Source: Megamerina dolium
Lineage: Eukaryota; Arthropoda; Insecta; Diptera; Megamerinidae
Direction of reading: 5' to 3'
DNA length: 64,000 bases
Assembly (NCBI GenBank): GCA_963854835.1
Contig: OY978528.1
Location: 10,510,242-10,574,241, forward strand
Every line of letters starts with the position of its first letter. Positions within the stretch are counted from its first letter, which is position 1. The translations under genes and the position numbers were made by a program. The notes under the pieces were generated by a model, which saw nothing but the letters and a program-made list of their open reading frames with translations, did no database searches and was not told the DNA's origin. Below are positions 10,411-22,574 of this stretch, one piece after another.

Positions 10411-12150
10411 ACGAAATTTTTCACAAATTGTCGGACACTTAGCGTAAGCAAAGCAACTGGCTTTAGTCTTTCTCATGTTTTAGCGGTCGTTCATTGCGCG
10501 AAGACAGCATGCATGGCGTTCAAGGACGGTTTGATTATTTTAATGATGAAATGATTTTTGAAAATAAAATAGCACACTTTATTGTATTAATATGAATATA
10601 AATGGCACTTGCTTTATCAGATTTGATTTATTTTTTGGACATTTAGTTTCGAATGGGAAAGTCCGGACACTATAAAAATGGAACAATCTCTCTTCATGAG
10701 AGCTTCAAAATATTCTCAAGAAAGTTCTTAGATGATTTTCTTTGAATAAAAATATAGTACAATAAAATATATACAATTACAAAGCCCCGGCCCGCTCCAA
10801 CAATCATAAACACCACACCTTAATCCCAACCCAATCAATAATGCAACCCCAGTATTAGGACATATGTGGTTAAGGGTGCAACATTATCGAAAACATACAC
10901 ATGTGGCGTTAACTACAACAGTTTAACATAAATAATACCAACATACATAAAGAAATCTAATCAACTTTTACATACACGCATACCCTCATCTCTATAAAAA
11001 AAGCAAAAAAAAGGACGAAAGAAAGGTCGTACCAAAATTAAAACAGGAAACATCTTTAAGGCGTCTTGATGGATGTTGTACAAGTCAAGAGAAATGCATG
11101 TAATAAGCAGGGATGCACCATATGTGGTATGATAAAGCATATATCAAACATACATGAAGACATTGTAAATACTTGTATGCAAGCACATTGACCAAGGCAA
11201 CAATTTTGTAGTATAAAGAAGAGAGTGGGGAGCACTGTGAGTTGACTCACACCAATCACATAGAAATCAGCTTAAAAGTCATCAGAAATCATCAACCTTA
11301 TCATCATCATCATCATCATCATCACTATCATCATCATGAATATCATGATGTGAGAGAGACCCACATCAATTTAAGGATCAATGCAATCATTGCAATCAGC
11401 AAACGCATTGACAATGGCAGCCAATGGCATCAGTTGTAACTACTACTCGTAAATAAGAATCAAAATCAATGTGCTGCTAAATTGCAAGTCAAGTTGTAAT
11501 GAACTTTTCAACGGATGGAGTTCTAGCTGCCTGCCTTTTGTATTGTGAATGCGTATGTGTAATTAAGGGATGATAATGTATTAGTTGTATATGATGTGCC
11601 CACGTGAAAAACAATTGGGGTCCTTTTGTTCAGTAGTACAGTACAGTACAGTAGCAAGTGGACGTGATGAGCGTACAAAACACAAAGTAAAATTTAATCA
11701 TTTTCGAGGTGCGATGATTAATATTCTACAATGTGAATAATTGTACACGATTGATAGTGTGAGTTTATTGAGTATTGTCCACCATTTGTAAATATTTATA
11801 TATGGAGTATTTTTATGAAATTTTTTCAATTAATTTTCCATCATTTACATACATGTTGGAATTTATCATTCATTCATAGGAAAATATTTTATCAAATAAT
11901 GTCCTTTGTTGATTTAGTTGGTGAGACATTCCTTGTTAAGAAATTCAATTATCATGAATGTTTGTCTCTTTGTATAGTGATGCAAAAGCATATATTTCAT
12001 AGCATTAGCAATTGATATTGTCGACACTCAAAATTATTCTCAGATATCATATCGATATTTACGAACTGTCAAATCTGACATCTGGCAAGTCAAGGTCAAG
12101 TTTTGTGACGTAATTGGACATAATTAGTTCTGGGCTTCCATCTGAAGAAA
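10411..12150. other. AT-rich intergenic DNA with simple repeats
   Basis: It has a (CAT)n microsatellite at about 11299-11345 and a short AGTAC repeat at 11634-11650. ORFs here are short and low-complexity. No gene is supported. Confidence 0.45.
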
Positions 12151-12189
12151 AGATGCCAGTGCTACATCGAATAAAGTGGATAAATATAG

Positions 12190-12610
12190 TAAAAGCTAAG
12201 CGAAAAAAATCATAAGTCTGCACCAGCCGATAGCTTAGTTCAGCCTCAAACCCAAGGCGCTTCGAAGAGAACCAAAATTCTCTGTGGTTTTTGGAAATGA
12301 GCATAGTATGATCTGGAATGACTTTAAAAAAAACAGATGAAGCTATTACTAGTCAACAATATCGACAACGATTGGTTGTCGGTTCCATGTGCCTTGCTTC
12401 AAAACAGACCACAATATTAAAAGAAGCAACACAAAACTGATTTTCCTTGATAACAATGCATCCTCACATCGAACAACACCATCCAAGAAAACCGTAGAGG
12501 TGCTCAGCTGGGAAGACCTAGATGTGGCTCCATCTGATTATCACTTCCTTCCATCAGATCAGATACGTATTTGCAGAGTCGAATCTCATTTATTTCGGAA
12601 ATATATTTGA
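12190..12610 (+). mobile_element. Mariner-like transposase fragment
   Basis: The plus strand has QQYRQRLV near 12358 and LIFLDNNASSHRTTPSKKT with VLSWEDLDVAPSDYHF at 12435-12550. This is the catalytic HDNA(R/S)PH...PSDYHLF region of a mariner in the group that also includes 58800-59745. The middle is shortened and the frame broken. Confidence 0.65.
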
Positions 12611-12629
12611 AAAAAAAAAGACTCAATGA

Positions 12630-13080
12630 CCGGTTTGGTTATGAAATTAATCTAACTTATTTTTTATCGAGCTGAAAATTGATACAAAAGATTATTTGAT
12701 ACAACATAATTTCGTAACGGTTCATGTTCAGTTAAAAACCACAAATATTTTCCATACATAGTACGTTTTCGAATGCGCATTTTCCAACTTTATGCACGTA
12801 AAAATAAAGTTATCGTGCTGAAAATTTTTTGATACGATTTTTTTTTTATCAATAAAATAGATAAGTTCGAAAATGGGCATAATCGGGTGAAAACTACGTC
12901 TGACTTTCATACAAAATAATCTTTCTGGGCGTAAATTTTCAGATTTTAGGCACCTAATTCAAAGCTACTGAGCTGAAACTTGGCACATATTATTGCGAAT
13001 GCGAGAATGGGCGTAATTGAATGAAAACTACGCTCACCTCCCATACAAAGACTTTGTACACTCAACTATAAAGCAACCGC
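12630..13080. repeat. Degenerate repeat units sharing an ATGGGCRTAAT motif
   Basis: Similar passages recur at about 12765, 12870 and 13007: GAAAATGGGCATAATCGGGTG and GAGAATGGGCGTAATTGAATG, each followed by GAAAACTACG and then a CATACAAA. The spacing is about 110-140 bp. This could be an old tandem array or part of a transposon. Confidence 0.45.
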
Positions 13081-13085
13081 GATAA

Positions 13086-13390
13086 AATATCGAGAGATTT
13101 TTCTTTTGAACGGCACCCATCTACCGGCAAGAATTGACAATTTTTTCGGCAGTAACAATTTGCCAAAAATTCTTCTTAAAATAGCTCTGTGATAAAACTA
13201 AAGTGATGTCATAAGGGTTTTGCCGTTCGGAACTGGCTAATATAAGTAAGTCCCTTCTACTGCTGGCCGAATTTAACACGCACAACAGTATTGGAAGAGA
13301 AGCTCGATGGTATCACCATGGGCATTTCTGGCCTAAGTGTGTCTTCTCAGAGAGAGGGCAGCCACATAACCTAACCTAACCTAACTTATC
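13086..13390 (+). mobile_element. SINE body with intact 3' tail
   Basis: It begins within the body (ATATCGAGAGATTTTTC), passes CGGCAGTAACAATTTGCC, AGCTCTGTGA and GCCGTTCGGAAC, and ends GGGCAGCCACAT followed by AACCTAACCTAACCTAAC. This copy best shows the tail structure. The tRNA head is missing. Confidence 0.78.
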
Positions 13391-13528
13391 TCATAAAAAA
13401 AAATTTCGGGCACATTTTTTGAGATTTTGTGCCCGCAAATATTAAACTATGAATCTGAAAAATGGCTTATAAAGCAGACGAAAGCAATACGATGAAAGAT
13501 CATAATCGGAAGCAAACTACGCTTATTG

Positions 13529-13770
13529 TGGGTGCCGTAGCTCAGTGTTTAGTTCGTTGGCCTTCTGATCGGAAGGTCGTGGGTTCAATCCCGGTCTAAG
13601 AGAACTTTAATATCGAAAATTTTTCTTTCGAACGGTGCCCACATGTCGCCAAGTACTTGGCAATTTTTGTGGCTGTAACAATTTGCCATAAAAAAATGCT
13701 TCTTAAGAAGCTCTTGGACAAAGCTCAGGAAACAGTGTTATCACAAGGGTTTTGCCGTTCAAATTCGGAA
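13529..13770 (+). mobile_element. SINE copy with clear tRNA-like head
   Basis: The head has TAGCTCAGTGTTTAG (box A, about 13538) and GGTTCAATCCC (box B, 13582-13592). The body (TATCGAAAA, GAACGGTGCCCAC, GTAACAATTTGCC, GCCGTTC) follows. It lacks the 3' tail. Confidence 0.8.
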
Positions 13771-15035
13771 CCGGAACTACGATAGAATGTAGGATATTAA
13801 AATTTTGTTTTTAGCGAAGTTAATTACCTATATTCCTAAATTTATAATAGTTGGTAATGTGCCCAGTAAACCGTAAGCAATATCTACTACAGTTTCTTTC
13901 TAACTGTAATCGTAACTGTAGTTAGATGAATTGATGCCTCTATGATTTTCATTGTTTTTCAGAGATAAAATATTAATTTTTTAAGACTTTTCGAAACAAG
14001 TCACTGACTTTATATGCTTAGTCTTGATTCATGCCTTATGTGAATTATTTAATAATTCCATTGATACAACTTGGATGAGAAATTTTTCAGGAATTTTATC
14101 TTTCTGCATGTTTAAAGAAATTCTTAAAATTTCCACCGCACATGTTGATTATTATCTTAACCTCTCGAGGGTAAGCATTTAAGCAGGCGTTACGCTATTA
14201 AATCAATATTAATTTTTTTTTTTTTTCTAATTTCACATTTTTCTTGTAAATTCATTGCGTAGCGAATTTTCTGAATAATTATAACTGTAAATTACATAAT
14301 ATTTCCAACATAATGAAATGAGCAACAGTGCAACAACAATAGAAGCAACAATAAGGAAAGCATTATAACAAAATTTTAATTAAACCGAATGGTAGGAGAG
14401 GAGAGGAAAAACCAACTTCTTGCTAAATCATTAAAAAAAAAAAACGGAATTCTTTTTCAATGTAGGTAGGTTTACTTCTTAAAGAATGAATAAAATAATC
14501 AAAAAAATTATATTCTACCTTTATGTTGCAGCAATTCGAATGTGTACCTTCCTATCTATAAAATACGCACACACACACGTAGTACTCGTACGACGTAAGT
14601 GCATCTCAATAAATTGCATACTCATTGCATGCATTCGAACACACCAAACATTTGGCGGATGGAGGGCGTAACTTAATTAATCACATTGGCAACACCATTC
14701 ATTCTTGTTCTTACACTATCCGACTACTCGTATGCCGTCGTTGTTGCCGTTGCTATTTTCTCTGAGTGTCCCTGTCTGTGTGTGTGATTGTGTGTGTACA
14801 AGTGTATGTATGATTAATTAACAGTTGGTATGCATGTTGTTCTCTCACTTCGATATATTTTCCAACTTGAAAGTTAGAGATGAGTATGCGAATACGAACG
14901 AGTATCTACTATTTATCTATCTACCTGCAGTGATGCCACACCAACATGCCATAGAATATGGTACGTGATGTATCATGATCTAAATTAGCTTCGATGTGTT
15001 ATGTGTGTGTAGTAGATTATTGTTTTGGAATTTGC

Positions 15036-15067
<32 letters not shown>

Positions 15068-15289
15068 TTTTGAAATACTACGAAACATGTTCCTAAACAG
15101 TGTGGAGCTAGTAGATGTCGATTACTACGTACATGTCTAATAAACATATAATGCAATACCACCTAGAAGATATTTTTATTGATTATGTTTCATAACAGAA
15201 GCCTTATATGGATATGGTTTTTTAAATTAATTTTTGTCTCTTTTGCAACAACAAAAAATATACTAAAACTGCTGTAAATAAGCAGATTT
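13771..15289. other. AT-rich intergenic DNA with microsatellites
   Basis: It includes GT-rich stretches (about 14775-14800) and a (GTT)n run at 15037-15066 that yields a poly-Asn shadow ORF. No gene is supported. Confidence 0.45.
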
Positions 15290-15620
15290 GTGATATGATA
15301 TGGAGGACTGATGTTCGCGGCTGGACAACCGGAGTCTTTGTGAGCACAGAGCCGAGTTTTGCAAAAGGTCTCCTTGAGAGCGCTATGGGACCGAATGTTA
15401 TTGTCTGAGTTCAGCCACCACTCGAAGAGGGTCAAGCTAAAAATGGATCCTTGGGGTTGGCTGCCGCCCTGACCCTTGGAGACAACATCATAAATGAGCC
15501 GGTGTCGAGCAAAATCCGTTCATATAGAACTTAGTTGCCCCCCTGGGTTGTAAAACGTATCCAATCACATAACATCCTGAATTGAGAGGGAGTCCTTATC
15601 CACACTTACAACTAGATTCG
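15290..15620. other. GC-richer unidentified block
   Basis: Distinctly less AT-rich than its surroundings (for example around 15425-15480). Neither strand keeps a long ORF and I recognise no motif. It is probably a transposon relic of a family I cannot name. Confidence 0.35.
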
Positions 15621-15916
15621 ATCTTCAGAGTAGTAAAACTATGAAAATTATAGCAGTGTTATCTATAGTCCAATGGGCTCTACTCTACTCATTGACGATT
15701 TTAATTGCAACTTTGTCAAACCGTCTGCATTGCGAAAACTAGTCTGAGTAGAAAAATGTAGAAAACGTCATCACGAAGGTTTCATTGATAATCATAGTAC
15801 AGCAAGTTTCGTAAAAAATAACTCAGATAGAGCCTTTAGAGGCATAAAAAAATTTAATTCTTAAAATTTTACATTTAAATTAATATTCAAATCGCAAACA
15901 TATACGATAATTTAGT

Positions 15917-16085
15917 TTTTCAAACGAAACCCATCTGTCGAAAAGCAAATGACAATTCTCTGAGAGTAAAAATTTACGATAAAAAAGGCAAGCTCTGTGA
16001 CGAAGATCAGAAATTGGGGACTCAGTAGTAGTAGTATTGTGTCGTTCGGGGTCGGCTAATAGAAGTAAATGTCCTATAATATTGA
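15917..16085 (+). mobile_element. SINE body fragment
   Basis: Degenerate match to the SINE body: CGAAACCCATCTGTCG, a GACAATTCT block, AGCTCTGTGACGAAG, GTCGTTCGGGGTCGG and the AAGTAAATGTCC end. No head or tail. Confidence 0.65.
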
Positions 16086-16110
16086 TCTAAAATGAACATA
16101 CTTAACAACA

Positions 16111-16327
16111 CTTCATTGGCCTTCTAATATGTAGGTCGTGGGTTTAATACCCGGCTGAAGCATAGCAAAATTTTATATCGAAAAGATTTTTTTTTTTCTC
16201 TTCCGGCAGTAACAATTTGCCATGGAAAAGCTTTTAAAAGAGCTCTGTGACAGAGCGCAGAAAAAAAATGATGTTGCAAGGGTTCTGCCGTTCGGAACAG
16301 ACTAAAATAAGTAGGTCCCTTCTAATT
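16111..16327 (+). mobile_element. SINE copy, partial head plus body
   Basis: It starts in the tRNA-like head (TTGGCCTTCTAATATGTAGG, then GGGTTTAATACCCGG at box B). It continues through CGGCAGTAACAATTTGCC, AGCTCTGTGACAGAG and GCCGTTCGGAACAG to AAGTAGGTCCCTTC, where it ends. Confidence 0.75.
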
Positions 16328-16338
16328 ATTTTTCTTAT

Positions 16339-17060
16339 GTGGCCCTAACAACCGATGATCGATTTAGGCCGAACATAGAATACGGTGCTAGTCTTCTCTG
16401 TTCTTCGCTTGCTAGCGCCAATTGGATATTCCAAGCGCCGCCAGGTGACCCAACACTTGATCCTTCCAACGGAGGTTTCGTCTTCCTTTTCTTCTGCGTC
16501 CTCCAGCAGGTGCCGAATTAAATACCCTCTTCGCTGGAGCGTCTTTTTCCATTCGCTCGACATGACCCAGCCAACACAGCCGCTGGATATTGATTCGCCT
16601 GACTATGTCAATGTCAGCACACAACTCATACAGCTCATCGTTGTACCTTATTCGATACTCGCCATAAACGCAAATAGGTCCGAAATTGGAAATTGGAAAT
16701 TGGAAATTGTCCATGCTTCCACGCCATTTGTTAGTACAGGAATACCGAGGCACTTGTAGAGTGTGATTTTCGATTTTCGAGAGAGGACTCGACTACTCAA
16801 TTGCTTACTCAGCCCAAAGTAACACTTGTTAGCAAGAGTTATCCTACGCATGATCTACAGGCTGACGTCATTACAGTTGTTGATGCTGGTTCCAAGATAG
16901 ACAAAGTGACGTGTTGTCCAAGACGGCGGGACTCTTTGTTTGTAGACACTAGGTACTTCGTCTTGCCCTCGTTCACCGTAAGACCCATTCGACGTGATTC
17001 CAATTCAGAAGAAATCACTCGCAGTCAGCGAAGGGTTAAGTTGATGTACTCAATCTGCAT
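16339..17060 (-). mobile_element. RTE-type LINE, 3' fragment of the reverse-transcriptase ORF
   Basis: Minus-strand pieces in order from high to low coordinate are VNEGKTKYLVSTNKE with RLGQHVT (about 16900-17010), RRITLANKCYFGL with LYKCLGIPVLTNGVEAWT (16690-16850), and INIQRLCWLGHVERMEKDAP with RWKDQVLGHLAALGISNWR (16412-16570). These are the typical C-terminal blocks of RTE-clade LINEs. Frameshifts separate them. A similar 3' end is found on the plus strand at 61800-62015. In 16680-16700 the unit GGAAATT is repeated. Confidence 0.82.
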
Positions 17061-17067
17061 TTGTAAT

Positions 17068-17169
17068 GCTCTTATCTTAGATGTTGTTTATTGAAATTAA
17101 ATCAAATATTTAGCAATTGTATTGTTCCAGTTGTGTACTCAATGATGTGCTGAGTGCTAAGAAGATAAG
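17068..17169 (+). promoter_or_regulatory. Conserved upstream block of sulfotransferase A with two GATA-type sites
   Basis: GCTCTTATCTTAGATG with TTGTTTATTGAAATT follows at 17068-17098, 212 bp before the ATG. It is nearly identical to the block upstream of gene D (26775) and similar to that of gene C (23931). CTTATCT (17071-17077) is a GATA-factor site on the reverse strand, and AGATAAG at 17163-17169 is a second one. The function is inferred. Confidence 0.5.
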
Positions 17170-17279
17170 ACGTATTACAAATTACAATATCATTCAATAT
17201 TACGCTAAAATAAATTCCACTTTTTAAATACAAATTTAAGCAAAATTATTCCAACGACAAAATCAGTCCAAGAATTATA

Positions 17280-18541
17280 ATGTATCAGTTTGGACGTCAT
17301 GCAATCGATAAAGATGTGCAAAAATGTCAAAAATATGAGCTAATCAATATAACAGCGAATGGTGTGAATGTACCAATACGACGTAATTGGAATGATGATC
17401 GCTGGTGTGCGGTATCAAAAAATTTCGAACATTATTTCAAATCGATTTATGAATTTGATATTCGGCAAGATGATGTTTTCGTAGTGACCTATCCAAAATG
17501 TGGTACCACATGGATGCAAGAAGCTGCATGGTTGATGTTAAATAATTTCGATTTTGAACTTGCTCTAAGGGATAATTTAAAAAAGCGCAGCGTTTACCTT
17601 GAGTAAGTATTTTCATACATTTTGTTCGTTAATAATAATCATTGTATTAGTTTTACAGCCATTTATGGTGATCAACCTACGAAGAAATCCACTATTCAGT
17701 TGGCAGCACAATTGAAATCACCACGTCTCATCAAAACTCATCTGCCGTCACATTTAATACCAACACAAATATGGGAGAAAAATATTAAGGTAATCAAACG
17801 AATACATTTGAAAAATTACTGATTACTTCATTAATTAACTGCAGATAATCTATGTCGCACGAAATCCTAAAGATGTCGTTGTCTCCCACTATCATTTCCT
17901 AAAGGGTCTGGGCACTTGGTTTGGCAATTTGAGTCAGTTTGTCGACGCTTTCATTAATGATCACATTATGTATTCGCCATATTGGCCACATATTGTTGAT
18001 TTCTGGCAAATGCGTCATCAATCGAATATATTCTTTGTCACCTATGAGGAAATGAAAACAAATTTGGCTGATGTCCTCAAACGTTTGTGTGAATTTCTCG
18101 AACGACCCGCACCAAGTGAAGAGGAAATGCAAAAACTATTAAAACACTTGTCATTCGAAAGTATGAAAGGTGATTTTGTTATTCGAAAAATTATTAGAAA
18201 TATACATTCATTGTTGAAATATGATTTTTTTTTTTTTTTTTTTTATATTTTATGTAGCAAACAAATCAACTAATTTAAGTGATATTATAAAATCAGGTGA
18301 TGGTAGTCCTTTTGTACTGCCCGAATTTGAGTTAGTATATATTTTTGTTTAAATTATTTTCTACGGTATATATTTAATAGCATAGCCCTTTATTTATGAT
18401 TTTAGATTTATGCGACGCGGTATTGTTGGTTCTTATAAAGATGAATTAACAGCTGAAGAACAATTGAAATTGGAACAATGGACCGCTAAATGTTTGAGCC
18501 ACTACGATGTGTCACAAGAAGATATATTTGGAAAAATTTAA
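17280..18541 (+). CDS. Cytosolic sulfotransferase A (SULT family), 5 exons
   Basis: Exons are 17280-17602, 17651-17789, 17845-18169, 18258-18330 and 18406-18541. All introns are GT-AG with phases 2, 0, 1, 2, giving 331 aa. It should transfer sulfate from PAPS to a small-molecule hydroxyl or amine in the cytosol. Visible motifs are the 5'-phosphosulfate loop TYPKCGTTW (70-78), catalytic His138 in LIKTHLPSHLIP, the 3'-phosphate site YVARNPKDVVVS (Arg160, Ser168), and the C-terminal RRGIVGSYKDEL PAPS-binding motif. There is no signal peptide or membrane segment. It is first in a four-gene tandem array. Part of exon 3 is identical to gene D over 107 bp. A poly(A) signal, AATAAA, lies at about 18702. 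The substrate is unknown. Confidence 0.95.
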
Positions 18542-18769
18542 TACTAAAATATTCTTTATAATTTATGAATATTATATATTTAGAAAAATATTTCAGACAT
18601 ACCGTCACAAGAAGATATATTTTTACATTTTTAATAATAATATTCATCTACATTTCGTATAATTTCATATATTTATTTTTTAATAACTATGCATAATTGT
18701 AAATAAAAAATGTATATCAATTTTTTTTTCCACTACATTGTAAAGGAACTACATTAAGAAGTAGGTATG

Positions 18770-19830
18770 GCTCACCAATTTTTTGACGCATAATTTTAGC
18801 CTATAATACTAATCTACACCTGAAATAGGAGTATTATTTTAAGTTATGGATGCTTTAAAGTTTAAAATAATTCCAAAGTTTTGTATGGGAACTATATGAA
18901 AAGTGGGAGTGGCGTGCCTCTGTTTTTAAATCTAATTGTCTTTGTAATATTAATTCACACCTTCAATTTGATTGTCATACGCTGAATAGTTCGTAAGTTA
19001 AAGCGGTTTAAATTTTTTTAAATTTTCGCAAAAGTGGGCGTGGCATGTCTCCTTTATAAATTTAATTATTTTTGGTATATTAATCCACATCTTTCTAGTG
19101 TGTAAGTTATGGCCCTTAAAATTTTTAGTTTAATTTCCTCGACTTTGTATGGGAACCACACAAAATAGTGGGCGTGGCTTGCTGATTTTATGGCAACTGA
19201 TTTCCGACTATAATAATAATCTAAATGCCAATTATTGCTGCTCTTGGCGGAAAACTGCCAAAGTTACAGCAGTTTAAATTTAAACGAAATTTGTTTATTT
19301 TGTATGGGAGCTACTATAAATAGTGGGCGTGGCTCTCCCATTTCTTGTAAATTTAGTTACCATTACAATACTAATTCACAACCTAAATATGGTTGTTCTA
19401 GGCTGAATAGTTTGCAAGTTATGGCGGTTGAAAATTTTGTTTAATATCCTCGACTCTGTATGGGAGTCACATGAAGAAGTGGGCGTGGCTTGCTGATTTT
19501 ATGCCAGCTTATTTCCAACAATGATACTAATTTAAATGTCTATTATGGTTGTTCTAGACAGAAGATTGCCAAAGTTACAGCTGTTTCAATTTAAAAGAAG
19601 TACAGGCACTTTGTATGGAAGCTACTATAAAAAGTGAGCGTGGCTAAACCATTTTCTACACAATTATGTAACAGTATAACAGAATTCTATGTGCTAAATA
19701 TTCTTGTCCTAGATGGTATATTAAGTGAGTTATAGCAAGTTACAGATTTGGGAAAATTCCGAGGTCAGTCGCTTTGAATGCTCGGTGTGGGCGTGGCAGT
19801 TGACCGATTATACCCAATATCACTTCCCTC
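18770..19830. repeat. Degenerate tandem array, about 155-bp units with GTGGGCGTGGC
   Basis: The core GTGGGCGTGGC (or one mismatch) recurs at 18903, 19034, 19168, 19323, 19479, 19634 and 19787, with spacings of 131, 134, 155, 156, 155 and 153 bp. Between cores the units share a TGTATGGGA(A/G) stretch just upstream of the core, AATA-TAATTCACA-like passages, and GTTATGGC or AAGTTACAGC. Alternate units also resemble each other (for example TTGCTGATTTTATG after the cores at 19168 and 19479), which suggests a higher-order dimer. It ends near GCAGGGTATAAAAA (about 19995). It lies between genes A and B. Confidence 0.75.
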
Positions 19831-19989
19831 CGTACTCTTGGATCATAGATTACTTATGGAAAATTTCATCGAAATAGCTTAATATTTGCACAAGTTTTCA
19901 TGCGTTAAATCGAAAATTTAAGCGACCCTCTATTTCTATATCTCCGGAGATTCCTTCAAATGATTACAAACATCTGACCTTGTTTATAT

Positions 19990-20660
19990 TTGTGCAGGGT
20001 ATAAAAATACCAACCGACTGAAACGCATTTAATAGTACAATGACTCGAACCTAGTATGGAAAATTTTATTGATATTCGTAGACAGAAATCTAAATTGATT
20101 ATCGGTTGTAATCTATAAGTGCCATCATAATTGTTTATGATTACATTAAATGAAGGTAATCAAATAAATGAATAGAAATATTATGGACAATGTTGCCAAT
20201 ATTGTATTTTATATTTTCACCTAAAATTTTCAATCTCAATGTAGGAGTGATTTCAATAAATCATTAACAACCACATGGATTGTACTCTTTCCCCAAATAA
20301 GTGTCATGAATAATATTGTTTTTGTAAACAAAATTATTTTCTCCATAATTTATTATTTTTTAAATTTTTTATTTATTTATATACAGTTATATCATTGATC
20401 GAATTAAGCTATTGATATGGCAGTAAATCAAAAACGTGAAACGTTTCTAATTAAAAATTATATTCTGGCAGCACTGGCAAGAGAGCGTTTGTTTGTCCCG
20501 TTACAAAAATAAACTCAAAATTAGTATGTATTACTTCAAATGAAGATAATTTTGTTATTTTAGCTTCTTATCGGAATATACAAACAAATATTTCAAAAAG
20601 GGTCTCGCGTCATTTTATTAACCACATCAGATCGTACAGAAGCATAAAAGTGTTAGAACG
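19990..20660. other. AT-rich DNA upstream of sulfotransferase B
   Basis: No gene or clear repeat. It must contain the promoter of gene B, but the conserved block seen upstream of A, C and D is not evident here. Confidence 0.4.
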
Positions 20661-20668
20661 TGAAAGTA

Positions 20669-21915
20669 ATGAATAACTATAAAATACGCAAATTCGAAAC
20701 AACAACGATGAAGACACGTCAAACACGTGAAATGATTCAAATAGCTGGTGGTAATTCAGATATACCAAATATTGAGGCAGATTGGTCCGAACATTGGCGA
20801 ACGTTGCCACACAATTATGCAAATGTCTATGAAGCTGTATTAAATTTCGAAATACGCAACGATGATGTTTTTGTGGTGTCATTTATCAAATCGGGCACAA
20901 CTTGGATGCAAGAAATTGTTTGGCTATTACTAAATAATGTCGATATTGAGAGGGCAAATAATGTTCATCTAAAGCAGAGAACACGCTTTTTGGAGTAAGT
21001 ACTCTTAATGGAATTGCATTACTTATACATTACTTACATTTGTTGTAATTTGTAAAATTGTAGCTTTTCTGGCTTATATGATATACCCAATTTCAACAGC
21101 ATTGAATATTGTAACGAATGGCAATCGCAGCGATTAATAAAATCACATTTGCCAGCGAATATGTTACCCAAACAATTATGGCAGAAACAAATTAAGGTCA
21201 AATTAATATGTGAAATTACTATTTGAAAATTATTGTATTATTATTTGTGTGTCTATAGACAATTTATGTGGCACGCAATGTCAAAGATGTGATTATTTCT
21301 TCGTTTCATTTTCTCAAATCGTTGGGCACTTGGTCTGGCACCAAGGATGAGTATATTGAGGATTTTATCAATGATGAAATTATGTATACACCATATTGGA
21401 GCCATATTGTAGATTATTGGAAATTACGTCATGAGCCAAATATATTTTTTGTTACCTTCGAGGAGATGATTCATGATATGGCATTGGTTTTACAAGAATT
21501 GTGCACATTTCTCCAGAGACCCGCATTAAATGAGCAAGAGTTAAATGATATTATGAAACATGTCAAATTTGAAAATATGAAAGGTTTGTAAATATCATTG
21601 AGTAAACTCAATCGTAATTCAATTAAATTCATGTACATTTTTTTTTTGTAGCGAATAAATCTACAAATCCTACAGATGCAATGAAACTACATATGCCAAT
21701 TAAGCTGAGTGATGATTTTGAGTAAGTTTCATTATCAAAATTAACGATGGCACAATTTATGCGAAAATCAATTCTTTAGATTTATGCGACGTGGTATATT
21801 TGGTTCCTATAAAGATGAATTATCGATCGAACAGCAACGTAAAATAGATGCTTGGTCAAATACATTTCTATCAAAGCATGGCCTGAAGCAAGAGGACATT
21901 TTTAGCTACATTTAA
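20669..21915 (+). CDS. Cytosolic sulfotransferase B (SULT family), divergent member, 5 exons
   Basis: Exons are 20669-20994, 21064-21196, 21259-21583, 21652-21721 and 21780-21915, with the same phases (2, 0, 1, 2) as its neighbours, giving 329 aa. The ATG at 20669 is the first in frame; the next Met is 13 codons on. Motifs are SFIKSGTTW (71-79), catalytic His137 in LIKSHLPANML, YVARNVKDVIIS, and RRGIFGSYKDEL. It is the most divergent of the four: the N-terminus lacks the HELI(D/N)ITANGV stretch and exon 2 is two codons shorter. It probably has a different substrate. Intron 2 has a weaker donor (GTCAAA). AATAAA lies at about 21987. Confidence 0.94.
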
Positions 21916-22169
21916 AAAAAAAACGCATCAAAAACTATTGTGAGATGTATGGAAAATCTTAGTATAATAATATTTGTCGTTCATGTAATAAAACTCGAAA
22001 ATTATAAAGATAATAAATAAATGCAATTATGTGTTGAAAATTTCATATTATCCAAGTACAGGGTTAAGATTTAAAAAAAAAAAAAACACATAAAATTTAG
22101 AGAAATGTATGAAATCTTTATTTGATAGAACGATATATATTATTCAATGTTTAATGATATATAAATCCT

Positions 22170-22570
22170 ATAGTTCCAAGGAGGAACAAAGGGCCACAAC
22201 AAATATTCTCCATTCAGATCTATCTTATGACAGCTTCTTAACTTCACTCCAGCTAAGGTTCACATCGCGGGTTTCCGACTCCAGCAGTCTTCTCCACAGT
22301 CTATTCGCTGGCCTTCCTTGTCTTCGGGTGCCTTTTGGGTTCCAATCGATGGCGTTTCTTGTTAGGTCTTCGCTTTGTCTACGCAGAACGTGGCCGATCC
22401 AGTTCCATTTTCTCTTCCGAATTTCAATGAGTACTGGCGTTTGCTGCGTCTTGCTCCATATGTCTGCATTTGATATAGTGTTAGGTCAGAAAATTTTCAA
22501 AATCTTGCGTAAACAGCGGTTTATGAAGACTTGCAGTGCATTTACATCCGCCTCGAATGGTTCATAAGCT
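22170..22570 (-). mobile_element. Non-LTR retrotransposon C-terminal relic
   Basis: Minus-strand reading gives RKWNWIGHVLRRQSEDL, NAIDWNPKGTRRQGRP and LWRRLLESETRD (about 22240-22430). This is the C-terminal pattern of a LINE reverse-transcriptase ORF, of the kind with a KW-WIGH-LR motif. The plus-strand 152-codon ORF over the same bases is its shadow. The clade is not certain. Confidence 0.65.
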
Positions 22571-22574
22571 GAAT

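Noticed and set aside
13360..13390. Telomere-like AACCT repeat
   Set aside because: Only about three units, located at the end of a SINE copy; the reverse form ends other copies of the same family.
22109..22567. 152-codon plus-strand ORF
   Set aside because: Shadow of a minus-strand LINE relic that carries recognisable motifs.
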